Below, one piece after another: positions 42,245-50,059 of a stretch of DNA of 64,000 nucleotides (within the stretch, counting starts at the first letter, position 1; the number at the start of each line of letters is the position of its first letter). Source of the DNA: Marinomonas rhizomae (GTDB taxonomy: Bacteria > Pseudomonadota > Gammaproteobacteria > Pseudomonadales > Marinomonadaceae); NCBI RefSeq assembly GCF_003315485.1, contig NZ_QNSE01000011.1:124001-188000 (forward strand). The letters run 5' to 3'. The position numbers and the translations under genes were made by a program. Below the pieces are notes generated by a model that had not been told where the DNA came from, ran no database searches, and saw only the letters and a list, made by a program, of their open reading frames with translations.

Positions 42245-42559
42245 TTAAAGTGTCGGGCAAAACAAGCCATGAAGCGTCTTAATGAGCTCTTTTACTCTTG
42301 TATCACCAATACTGTAAAAAATAGTTTGAGACTCACGTCGAGTTTTTACCAATCCATCATTTCGTAAGACGGCTAAATGCTGAGAAAGTGCGGATTGGCT
42401 GAGCGGAAGCTTTTCATTTAATGCTGTCACAGACAATTCTTGATCTAGGATATAACATAAAATCATCAGGCGTTTTTCGTTGCTCAGAGCTTTTAAAAAA
42501 GCAGCGGCTTGGGATGATTGTTGCAGCATGTCTTCCATTGTTGGTGTTTTGTCTATCAT
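42245..42559 (-). CDS. ArsR-family winged-helix regulator
   Basis: The 104-residue protein is an ArsR/SmtB-type repressor with the winged helix-turn-helix near LPLSQSALSQHLAVLRNDGLV. It has only two cysteines (in MILCYILDQ and GLFCPTL), not the CxC metal motif of ArsR, so it might respond to a redox or other signal, as in the YgaV/BigR group; that is speculative. No obvious target gene is next to it. Confidence 0.85.
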   Translation of the reverse strand: MIDKTPTMEDMLQQSSQAAAFLKALSNEKRLMILCYILDQELSVTALNEKLPLSQSALSQHLAVLRNDGLVKTRRESQTIFYSIGDTRVKELIKTLHGLFCPTL

Positions 42560-42682
42560 GATCTTTTCTCGTTTCTATACGGCAAATTAAGCCTTGCGCT
42601 TTATGTTAAAAGCCAAAGCATCCACATTGTCTGTGGATAAGACCGGGACTAGTGGTATTGAATCATGTCTCTTCGTAGGTAG

Positions 42683-42727
42683 GGCGGTCACTGCATGATT
42701 TTGTATGATATTTGTACAGTGGCCGCC
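42683..42727. repeat. Inverted repeat downstream of xthA
   Basis: Eleven-bp arms (42683-42693 and 42717-42727, one mismatch) flank a 23-base AT-rich loop, just past the xthA stop on the minus strand. No T run follows in either direction, so it may be a weak terminator or a DNA-binding site. Confidence 0.5.
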
Positions 42728-42737
42728 TTGGTTGTTT

Positions 42738-43553
42738 CTATTCTTCGAGATTGAAGCTAGTCCAGATTGGCGCATGATCGGAAGGCTTTTCTAGAGCTCG
42801 TAAATCGTAATCAACGTCGGAGTCTGTTAAATAAGGTGTTAGCCCATTGGACGACATGATTACATCAATTCTTAAGCCTCGTTTAGGTGTGTCATCAAAA
42901 CCTTTGGAGCGATAATCAAACCAGCTAAAGCGATCATTTTTGTTTGGGTTAAGCTGGCGATAAGTGTCTGTTAACCCCCAATTAGATAGTGTTGCAAACC
43001 ACTCTCTTTCTTCGGGTAAGAAGCTACATTTCCCCGTTCTTAACCAGCGTTTTGCATTTGCTTCACCAATACCTATGTCTAAGTCAGTTGGGGAAATATT
43101 AATATCACCCATCACGATAATTTTTTCATCAGGAGAGTGCGCAGCAAGGTATTGCATAAGGTCAGCATAAAACTTTCGTTTTGCTGGAAACTTAGTTTCG
43201 TGGTCACGGCTTTCACCTTGAGGGAAATAGCCGTTTAATACTTTTACTGGGCCTTGAGGAGTATCGAACGTCGCAATGATCATGCGACGCTGAGCTTCTT
43301 CATCGTCACCTGGAAACCCGTATTCTACCTTTATCGCTTCTTGCTTACTAAAAATAGCCACACCATAGTGTGACTTTTGCCCATAATAATAAGCATGATA
43401 GCCAACGGACTTAGGAATTTCGTGAGGGAAGGCGTCATCGTGAACTTTGATTTCTTGCAGGCCAATGACATCTGGCGCATGCTTTTCAACTAGTGCTTCT
43501 ATTTGATGTGGTCGAGCACGCAAACCATTGATATTAAAAGATACAAATTTCAT
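42738..43553 (-). CDS. xthA: XthA, exodeoxyribonuclease III
   Basis: Exonuclease III acts as an AP endonuclease and 3' phosphatase in base-excision repair. The 271-residue product has the catalytic motifs [17 protein letters not shown] and [15 protein letters not shown] 43553 gives the family start [17 protein letters not shown]; a longer frame upstream is rejected. A separate gor gene diverges on the other strand. Confidence 0.95.
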   Translation of the reverse strand: MKFVSFNINGLRARPHQIEALVEKHAPDVIGLQEIKVHDDAFPHEIPKSVGYHAYYYGQKSHYGVAIFSKQEAIKVEYGFPGDDEEAQRRMIIATFDTPQGPVKVLNGYFPQGESRDHETKFPAKRKFYADLMQYLAAHSPDEKIIVMGDINISPTDLDIGIGEANAKRWLRTGKCSFLPEEREWFATLSNWGLTDTYRQLNPNKNDRFSWFDYRSKGFDDTPKRGLRIDVIMSSNGLTPYLTDSDVDYDLRALEKPSDHAPIWTSFNLEE

Positions 43554-43736
43554 GTAAAGGATTCCATGGCGAATTTTCTTAATGATACCTAGATGTTTCA
43601 ACTCCATAAAGCACTTAACGGAACGGAGTTGGTTAGATTTACCAATGATAATAATAGCTTCATTCTTTTTAACATCCTGTGCAAGCCCTGTTACACTCTA
43701 GTTATTGTTCTAATGAAATAATTTTGGAGACTAAGA

Positions 43737-45110
43737 ATGTCTTATCAGTACGACTTATTTGTTATTGGTGCCGGTTCAGGTGGTGTTCGTGCTAGCCGTG
43801 TTGCAGCGTCTAAAGGGTATAAAGTCGCGGTTGCAGAAGGTAGTGCACTTGGTGGTACTTGTGTAAATATTGGATGTGTGCCGAAGAAATTATTTGTTTA
43901 TGGTTCTGAATATGGTCATGGCTTTGAAGAAGCCGCTGGCTTTGGTTGGTCTCATCAAGGTGTTGAATTTAACTGGTCGGTTTTACGCGACAATAAAACC
44001 AAGGAAATTGAACGTTTAAATGGCATCTACGGCAATATGCTAGGTAATGCCGGTGTGGAAGTTATCTCTGGTTTTGCGAGTTTTGTTGATGAGCACACCG
44101 TCATGGTGGATGGCAAAACTTACACCGCAGAGCGAATTCTGATTGCCGTTGGCGCTAAACCTTTCATTCCTGAATTCCAAGGCAGTGATTTAGTCGTTAG
44201 CTCCAACGAAATGTTCTTCTTAGAAGCGCTGCCTAAAAAAGCCCTTGTTGTCGGAGGCGGTTACATTGCGGTTGAGTTTGCGGGCATTTTGAACGGTCTA
44301 GGTGTTAATACTAGTCTGGCTTATCGTGGTGATCAGCTACTCCGTGGTTTTGATGAAGATATTCGTGGGTTTGCTAGTGAAGAATACGCTAAATCTGGCA
44401 TCGACGTGCGCTTGAATACAGACGTTGAAAGCATTGAACTTACTGATACCGCCAACTCAAAAGGTTCTCGAACTGTACATTTTAAAGACGGGCATTCGGA
44501 AGAGTTTGGTTTGATCCTTTATGCAACGGGTCGTGTGCCAAATGTCGCTTCGTTGGAACTAGAAAAGGCTGGCGTTGCAACAGGTAAAAATGGCGCGGTG
44601 ATTGTTGATAATAACTTCACCACCTCAGCGAAAAGTGTATTTGCCCTTGGGGATGTGACAGACAATATTCAGTTAACGCCTGTTGCTATTAAAGAAGCCA
44701 TGGCGTTGATCGCTTATTGGTTTGAAGGCAAAGAAGTCGATTTTGATTACGACAATATTCCAACGGCTGTCTTTAGCCAACCGGCAATCGGCACAGTTGG
44801 TTTAACCGAGCAAGAAGCAGAAAAACGTGGCCTAGACTTCCGTGTTTATCAAACGGACTTCCGTCCAATGAAACACACGTTAAGTGGTGGTACTTCTCGT
44901 TCTCTAATGAAGCTGTTAGTGAACAACGCCGACGATAAAGTGATTGGTGCCCACATGGTAGGTGATTACTCTGGCGAGATTATCCAAGGCTTAGGCATCG
45001 CTATTAAAGCTGGCGCTACCAAAGCGGACTTTGACGACACTGTGGGTGTTCACCCAACCAGTGCTGAAGAATTTGTTACTTTCTCGGCGGGTTCACTTAA
45101 GAAAAAATAA
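43737..45110 (+). CDS. gor: Glutathione reductase
   Basis: This flavoprotein reduces glutathione disulfide with NADPH, keeping the cytoplasm reduced. The 457-residue product has FAD-binding GAGSGGVRAS, the redox disulfide Cys42/Cys47 (GGTCVNIGCVPKK), NADP-binding VGGGYIAVEF with YRGD, and the C-terminal HPTSAEEF catalytic His of the dimer partner. It is a single-gene unit with a terminator. Confidence 0.95.
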   Translation: MSYQYDLFVIGAGSGGVRASRVAASKGYKVAVAEGSALGGTCVNIGCVPKKLFVYGSEYGHGFEEAAGFGWSHQGVEFNWSVLRDNKTKEIERLNGIYGNMLGNAGVEVISGFASFVDEHTVMVDGKTYTAERILIAVGAKPFIPEFQGSDLVVSSNEMFFLEALPKKALVVGGGYIAVEFAGILNGLGVNTSLAYRGDQLLRGFDEDIRGFASEEYAKSGIDVRLNTDVESIELTDTANSKGSRTVHFKDGHSEEFGLILYATGRVPNVASLELEKAGVATGKNGAVIVDNNFTTSAKSVFALGDVTDNIQLTPVAIKEAMALIAYWFEGKEVDFDYDNIPTAVFSQPAIGTVGLTEQEAEKRGLDFRVYQTDFRPMKHTLSGGTSRSLMKLLVNNADDKVIGAHMVGDYSGEIIQGLGIAIKAGATKADFDDTVGVHPTSAEEFVTFSAGSLKKK

Positions 45111-45144
45111 ACTCAGCATTGCTTGCAGAGTAAATAAATGAAAA

Positions 45145-45180
45145 GAGACGCCTTGATAAATTTTATCAGGCGTCTTTTTT
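45145..45180 (+). terminator. Terminator after gor
   Basis: A 14-bp stem with one bulged base (AGACGCCTTGATAAA with its near complement) is followed by six T residues. Confidence 0.88.
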
Positions 45181-45300
45181 ATAAGCGTCTATTTCACATA
45201 CGTTTTCTCTATCGGCATAGTCTTAATTTCGATTGCCACGATAGGTTGTCTTCTTTAGTGTTGCTAGGACCGGTAACTTTAAAGAAGACAAGAGACTAAG

Positions 45301-46773
45301 ATGAACGAAGTACTCACGACGTTACAACCAACAGCTATTTGGCGCCATTTCCAAACACTATGTAATACTCCTCGACCTTCTTTTCACGAAGCCGAACTAA
45401 GAGAACACCTAATTAAATGGGCGACTGAGTTAGGCCATAAAACCTATGTGGACCCAGTTGGGAACCTATTAATTCGCAAAGCCGCTAGTAAAGGCATGGA
45501 AGACAGAGAAACCGTCGTCTTACAAGGTCACCTAGACATGGTGGCGCAAAAGAACGCCGACATTGATCATGATTTCACCAAAGACCCCATTGTCACGCAA
45601 GTGGTCGATGGCTGGGTTCATGCAACAGGAACCACACTTGGAGCCGATAATGGCATAGGCGTCGCTGCTGCCATGGCCGTATTGGAATCGACCGATTTAG
45701 CGCATGGGCCAATTGAAGCCTTATTTACCATCGAAGAAGAGACCAGCTTGCGTGGCGCATTACAGCTAGAAGAGGGCATTCTAAAAGGCAGCATTCTACT
45801 GAACTTGGACTCTGAAGACCGCGGTGATGTTTACATCGGCTGTGCTGGTGGCATGGACATTAATATTGAAAAGCAGTATTCCGCTATTGCCGCAGACAGA
45901 ATCAAAAAAGCTTTCAAAATTACCGTCTCAGGTTTGCGCGGTGGGCATTCAGGCCTAGATATTCATAAAGGCCGCGCCAGTGCCAACGTCCTTATCGTTC
46001 GACTTTTAAACTTGCTTAAAGAGCAGTGTGATTTTGGTTTAAGCTCATTTACGGGCGGCACACTGCGCAACGCGATATCTCGCGATGCTGAAGCGACAAT
46101 AAACGTTAGTACTGAAGATCAAGCCAAATTATTTGCTTTTATCGAAGAATTCGAAAAAACCACCAAGGCAGAATTTTCTGTGACCGAAGCAAATCTGGCC
46201 GTGACATTAGAAACCGCTGAACTGAACTCGGAATTGGAAGAAACAGACAAAGACGCCTTGTTAAACGCCATGTACTGCGCGCCTCACGGTGTTCATCGCA
46301 TGAGCGCCGACTTGGAAGGTGTAACAGAAACCTCTTGCAACTTTGGCGTGATTAACCTGCGTAACACGGCAGACGGCAAAAAAGCCTTTGATGCCTGTTT
46401 GTTGGTTCGTTCCCTTGTGGATTCCGCCGTAGAGCACCTTGCTTATGTGGCAAAATCTGCCTTCTCCTTGATCCAAGCAGACGTAAAACTAGAAAATGGC
46501 TATCCAGGCTGGCGTCCAGATCCAAACGCAGGTTTGCTCAAGCACTTCTTAACGGTTCACACCGAGGTGATGGGTCACGAAGCGAATGTGAAAGTCATCC
46601 ACGCTGGACTAGAATGCGGCATTATCGGCGCGAAATACCCCGGCATGGAAATGGTGTCATTCGGCCCCAACATCCGCGGCGCTCATTCACCGACGGAACG
46701 CATGGAGATAGACTCCGTTGGGGATTTTTGGCGACTGCTTGTGGCTCTATTGGAATCTGTTCCAAAGGTTTAA
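45301..46773 (+). CDS. pepD: PepD, aminoacyl-histidine dipeptidase
   Basis: PepD is a dinuclear zinc M20-family dipeptidase that splits X-His and other dipeptides in the cytoplasm. The 490-residue product carries the metal-binding sites LQGHLDMVAQ, LGADNGIGVA, IEEETSLRG and LNLDSED, and a late His in IHAGLECGIIG. It precedes the repeat-rich accessory island. Confidence 0.95.
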   Translation: MNEVLTTLQPTAIWRHFQTLCNTPRPSFHEAELREHLIKWATELGHKTYVDPVGNLLIRKAASKGMEDRETVVLQGHLDMVAQKNADIDHDFTKDPIVTQVVDGWVHATGTTLGADNGIGVAAAMAVLESTDLAHGPIEALFTIEEETSLRGALQLEEGILKGSILLNLDSEDRGDVYIGCAGGMDINIEKQYSAIAADRIKKAFKITVSGLRGGHSGLDIHKGRASANVLIVRLLNLLKEQCDFGLSSFTGGTLRNAISRDAEATINVSTEDQAKLFAFIEEFEKTTKAEFSVTEANLAVTLETAELNSELEETDKDALLNAMYCAPHGVHRMSADLEGVTETSCNFGVINLRNTADGKKAFDACLLVRSLVDSAVEHLAYVAKSAFSLIQADVKLENGYPGWRPDPNAGLLKHFLTVHTEVMGHEANVKVIHAGLECGIIGAKYPGMEMVSFGPNIRGAHSPTERMEIDSVGDFWRLLVALLESVPKV

Positions 46774-46785
46774 CTTATCGGAGCT

Positions 46786-46869
46786 GCACACACAACTCGA
46801 ATCGAGTGACATTCCCTTCGAAACTACCGCCTACCTCAGGTGAATGTCACCCTTATTCTCGTTAATCAG
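46786..46869. repeat. Repeat module A, copy 1
   Basis: The 84-base module contains ACTCGA/TCGAGT dyad symmetry and 9-bp arms GTGACATTC and GAATGTCAC about 25 bases apart. It begins 12 bases after the pepD stop. Further copies lie at 47090-47173 and 47317-47400, with only a few substitutions. Confidence 0.9.
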
Positions 46870-46885
46870 GCTCCCTATGTGCTAC

Positions 46886-46955
46886 GGGGTCGAACCCCTT
46901 TTTTACCTAATCAACCTATGACGCTAAAAGTGCTTTAAAAAAGGGCTTTGACCCC
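46886..46955. repeat. 70-bp inverted-repeat element inside the first repeat gap
   Basis: Nineteen-base arms (46886-46904 and 46937-46955, two mismatches) flank a 32-base centre. The left arm alone forms a GGGGT/ACCCC hairpin followed by six T residues, so it could act as a terminator for pepD. It makes the spacing between module A copy 1 and module B longer than in the later copies, as if inserted. Confidence 0.7.
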
Positions 46956-46974
46956 ACAGCAAGAATTGCTAATA

Positions 46975-47511
46975 GTAGGGCGCGATGAGGGAGGAACGAC
47001 CGTGATCCGCCGTGTTGATTACGCCAATGCTGCGTAATATAAATCACCTTGTTTTTCTCTTTGCTTGCGGCTGTTTGAAATATGACTCCGCACACACAAC
47101 TCGAATCGAGTGACATTCCCTTCGAAACTATCGCCTACCTTAGGTGAATGTCACCCTTATTCTCGTTAATCAGATCCCCATAGCAGGTAGAGTCACTAAT
47201 TGTAGGGCGCGATGAGGGAGGAACGACCGTGATCCGCCGTGTTGCTTACGCCAATGCTGCATAATATAAATCACCTTGTTTTTCTCTTTGCTTGCGCCTG
47301 TTTGAAATATGACTCCGCACACACAACTCGAATCGAGTGACATTCCCTTCGAAACTGCCGCCTACCTCAGGTGAATGTCACTCTTATTCTCGTTAATCAG
47401 ATCCCCATAGCAGGTAGAATCACTAATTGTAGGGCGCGATGAGGGAGGAACGACCGTGATCCGCCGTGTTGCTTACGCCAATGCTGCGTAATATAACTCA
47501 CCTTGAGATTA
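46975..47511. repeat. 227-bp tandem repeat (modules B and A), about 2.4 copies
   Basis: Module B begins GTAGGGCGCGATGAGGGAGG at 46975, 47202 and 47429, exactly 227 bases apart each time. Module A copies at 47090 and 47317 share this period. Differences between copies are single bases until the third copy diverges after about 47511. Module B includes ATTACGC/GCGTAAT dyad symmetry and a GGCGCGAT...ATCCGCC fold-back. No coding frame is conserved. This is a non-coding tandem array, possibly RNA-like or MITE-like. Confidence 0.92.
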
Positions 47512-47879
47512 CTTTTGCTTGCGCTTGTTTCGCAGGCTCAACGCGTCAGCTCAAAACCAAACTAAGGTGATTGACGGGTGTTAGTCCTGTTTATGTAACT
47601 CGCGACTTTAGGCCGATATGGAAATTAGTTGCCAAGCGACCACTTAGTGTTTCAACTTGGGATATTAAGATATAAAACAGATCAGGTCATAAGGCCTGAG
47701 GGAATCGCTTGCCTCGCGGGTCAAATCACGCTACAAAAGGGTACATTAAGAACCAACATAGCGGCGATCAAAGACGATCTGAAGCGGCATAGTCCAGATT
47801 GACGTTGGTATTTAGCGAGTTATTTAACAGGGACGTCCCACCATGAAAAAAGCAAATCCCCTATATAGACAACGCAGCC
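47512..47879. other. Gene-free stretch between the repeats and the cassettes
   Basis: No coding frame of useful length is found. A 25-codon frame at 47843-47920 runs into the attC-like site and is unlikely to be a gene. The palindrome GGGACGTCCC lies at 47830-47839, next to ATTTAAC (47822-47828), which fits the left-hand attC consensus RYYYAAC. The stretch may be a decayed or gene-less cassette; this is uncertain. Confidence 0.5.
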
Positions 47880-47936
47880 GTTCAACAGTGGGTTATAGCC
47901 GTAGCTACGCTGCCGTATAACCCTTAATTGTTAGGC
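47880..47936 (+). other. attC-like site 1 (integron cassette recombination site)
   Basis: The 57-base site runs from GTTCAAC (fits RYYYAAC) to GTTAGGC (fits GTTRRRY). Internal arms GGGTTATA (47890-47897) and TATAACCC (47916-47923) give the fold-back expected of the single-stranded attC hairpin. Confidence 0.75.
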
Positions 47937-47976
47937 ATCAGCTACGCTGCTGTATAACCCTTAATTGTTAGCTAGG
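47903..47976 (+). repeat. 37-bp tandem duplication of half an attC site
   Basis: The right half of attC-like site 1, from AGCTACGCTGC through TATAACCC to GTTAG, is repeated at 47940-47976 at an exact 37-base period. It ends in a second core-like sequence GTTAGCT (47967-47973) just before the first cassette gene. Confidence 0.85.
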
Positions 47977-47986
47977 AGTCGGATTG

Positions 47987-48466
47987 ATGAACTTACCAAT
48001 ATTTCTCAGAAAATTAATCCCGATCCCCAAGGTAATAAAACTTAATTGGGATTTGGCCGCGGTAGAACGATCTTATCAAAAAGAGATTTATGCAGCGTCA
48101 AAGCTCAATGATCGTGAAAAGGTTCGTGATCTAAAAGAATCTCAACGCTGGGAAGTAGCTTTAATTGAAGAAGAAATAGATCACCATCAGACACAGCAGA
48201 TATTGCGAAAAGCAAGAAAATTGAAAGTTCCCGTTTCTCATAGAACAACGTCCGACCCAGAAGGTGACGAATTTTGGACTCAGGGACATCAAACCGGCAA
48301 TTGGTACCTTACTACCAAGGGATATTCTAATCTTCGGTTAGCAATTAGAAATGAATTAAAAGAACGGCATGAAATGAAAGCTCATTGGGTTGTCTGGCTA
48401 TCTGCGTTAACTGGTTTGGTAGGAACCTGCACTGGTTTGCTGGCGGTTTTTAACAAAAGTGGCTAA
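47987..48466 (+). CDS. Cassette gene A: unknown protein with C-terminal membrane helix
   Basis: I do not recognise this 159-residue protein. It has a basic N-terminal segment (FLRKLIPIPKVIKL), a charged helical, probably coiled-coil region (residues 20-85), a tryptophan-containing middle (FWTQGHQTGNWYLTTKGY) and a single C-terminal hydrophobic helix (about residues 135-155, WVVWLSALTGLVGTCTGLLAVF before the last few residues). The N-in, tail-anchored layout suggests a membrane-tethered protein. ATG 47987 has AGGAGTCGG upstream. Its stop lies inside the next attC-like site, as is typical of integron cassettes. Confidence 0.8.
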   Translation: MNLPIFLRKLIPIPKVIKLNWDLAAVERSYQKEIYAASKLNDREKVRDLKESQRWEVALIEEEIDHHQTQQILRKARKLKVPVSHRTTSDPEGDEFWTQGHQTGNWYLTTKGYSNLRLAIRNELKERHEMKAHWVVWLSALTGLVGTCTGLLAVFNKSG

Positions 48467-48571
48467 CAAGTCGTGCGAGTCGGACAGTTTGTTCCGCAGC
48501 TTTTTTTGTGCTGGTCGCTACGCTAGCACAAAACGCCACTCCACAAACTGCCGCTGCACTCGGCGTTAGAT
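48461..48571 (+). other. attC-like site 2
   Basis: The 111-base site runs from GGCTAAC to GTTAGAT (core GTTRRRY satisfied). It folds on itself: CAGTTTGT pairs with ACAAACTG, and an inner TTTTGTGCT pairs with AGCACAAAA. The left end pairs with the GTTAGCT that precedes cassette A (six matches and a wobble), as expected for a circularised cassette. Confidence 0.82.
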
Positions 48572-48587
48572 TTCTCGAGAGGATCGG

Positions 48588-49976
48588 ATGAGAATCGAAG
48601 ATGAATATGTGAAAACAGGATATTTCTGGCTTCCTGAGAGAGATGAGAAAAAAATCCCAGGGGTATTAACCATCAAAAATGGGGGGGATATCGAGCTGGA
48701 AGTTGTAGGCCTCTTCGATGACAGCATTAAATCACTAAACGATGATGATGACTTGGATAGAATAATAGGGCATGTTGAGAAGGACGGTTTCGTAACCCTA
48801 GAGAACTGCTTTTATACCCAGAAAAATCATGCCTTTGGAGGTGTATCAAAATCTAAACTCTATGTGAATAAAGTTTTGAGCGGTGTCGCCTATGATGAAA
48901 ATGAATCCGTAACATTTAATACTTTATCGTTTTCTGTTGATTGTTTAGATGAGTGGGTAGGTATTAGTGGTATTAGCACCGACAGTGATTGGAAAAACAA
49001 AACCGCTACTATTAGTTACATTCTTCCTGAAAATATTTCCTATGACCTAAATAACGAAATGAAGTTAGAAATTTGCTTTTCTTGTACTACCTCCAGCTCT
49101 TCCAAGGCTACTGAAGCTAAGATCACGCAGCGCGTCGACTTTAAGTTGATATCTGAAGGTTTAAGACCTTTGGGTGACTTTACAGAAATTGCATTTAAAC
49201 TAACTAATTTTTTATGCTTTGCTATCGACACAACAGTTGCATTGAAAGACTTGTCAGCCACATCAAAAGAGATACAAAGAGACAGCGGCAATAGAAAACA
49301 GTACCCTGTTTCGATTAAGGTTTTTTATCCTAGTATTCCATTCACGGAAAAAGTTCCTGATAAAAGCAGGCATAGAATGTTATTCACTTACGGAACGATA
49401 AAAAGTAATGCTCAGGATGTTTTTAATAACTGGCTACGTGCATATGAGATTATGGCGCCAGCACTCAGCTTATACTTTTCCACAAAAAATGGGGCACAAA
49501 AATACCTTGATGGTAAATTTTTAGCTTTGGTACAAGGCTTGGAAACCTACCATAGAAGAACAAGCGATGAAAAGCTCATGGATTCTTCTGAGTTTGATTC
49601 GCTTGTTTCAATAATCAGCGAGAGTTGCCCAGAAGAATATGCTGAATGGCTGAGTGGTCGCCTGATACATGGAAATGAAATTAATTTAGGGAAAAGATTG
49701 AAACGAATTATTGAGCCGTTTAAGGATAAGTTAGGCAGCAGTAAAGAAAGAAGTAAGCTGTTAAGAAAAATAGTAGATACAAGGAATTACCTCACTCATT
49801 ATAGTGAAAACATAAAGGACAACGCTGCTAGCGGGGAAGAGCTCTGGAACCTGTGTCAAAAAATGGAAGTGATATTCCAGTTGCACTTTTTGAAAGTTGT
49901 TGGCTTCAGTGATAAAGAAATTGAGAGCGTTGTTGAAAATAGCTATCCGCTAAAGCAAAAAATCAACAAAATCTAA
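48588..49976 (+). CDS. apeA: Cassette gene B: ApeA-like HEPN anti-phage protein
   Basis: The 462-residue product resembles the ApeA family of HEPN-domain anti-phage proteins. The N-terminal part matches the ApeA N-terminal domain pattern (YFWLPERDEKKIPGVLTI, then GGDIELEVVGLF). The C-terminal part is HEPN-like, with the RNxxxH ribonuclease motif at residues 399-404 (RNYLTH). ApeA is a single-gene abortive defence acting through its HEPN nuclease. ATG 48588 follows GAGAGGATCGG. No promoter of its own is seen. Its stop overlaps the third attC-like site. Family call is by recognition, not by a search. Confidence 0.82.
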   Translation: MRIEDEYVKTGYFWLPERDEKKIPGVLTIKNGGDIELEVVGLFDDSIKSLNDDDDLDRIIGHVEKDGFVTLENCFYTQKNHAFGGVSKSKLYVNKVLSGVAYDENESVTFNTLSFSVDCLDEWVGISGISTDSDWKNKTATISYILPENISYDLNNEMKLEICFSCTTSSSSKATEAKITQRVDFKLISEGLRPLGDFTEIAFKLTNFLCFAIDTTVALKDLSATSKEIQRDSGNRKQYPVSIKVFYPSIPFTEKVPDKSRHRMLFTYGTIKSNAQDVFNNWLRAYEIMAPALSLYFSTKNGAQKYLDGKFLALVQGLETYHRRTSDEKLMDSSEFDSLVSIISESCPEEYAEWLSGRLIHGNEINLGKRLKRIIEPFKDKLGSSKERSKLLRKIVDTRNYLTHYSENIKDNAASGEELWNLCQKMEVIFQLHFLKVVGFSDKEIESVVENSYPLKQKINKI

Positions 49977-50042
49977 CAAGCCACTGCACACAGAAATTTT
50001 ACTCGCTGCACTCCTAATATTCCGGTGAGTGGAGCGTTAACT
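49971..50042 (+). other. attC-like site 3
   Basis: The 72-base site runs from ATCTAAC (fits RYYYAAC) to GTTAACT (one departure from GTTRRRY). CCACTGCAC pairs with GGTGAGTGG with one bulge. Its left end ATCTAAC is the exact complement of GTTAGAT, the core that begins cassette B, which is the signature of a cassette inserted as a circle. Confidence 0.82.
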
Positions 50043-50059
50043 TTACAGAGCCCAATTCA

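Noticed and set aside
46614-47116. Small reading frames across the repeat modules
   Set aside because: They run through repeats or the end of pepD, lack ribosome-binding sites and match no family; module changes between copies do not preserve a frame.
46975-47511. CRISPR array
   Set aside because: The units are 227 bases long, occur about 2.4 times and have no unique spacers between them; no cas gene is near. They are ordinary tandem repeats.
47843-47920. 25-codon frame reading MKKANPLYRQ
   Set aside because: It lies in the attC-like region, has no family match and ends inside the hairpin arm; judged chance.
49971-50042. Treating site 3 as an ordinary terminator
   Set aside because: There is no T tract after the stem, and the ends fit the complementary cassette core, so attC-like is the better reading.
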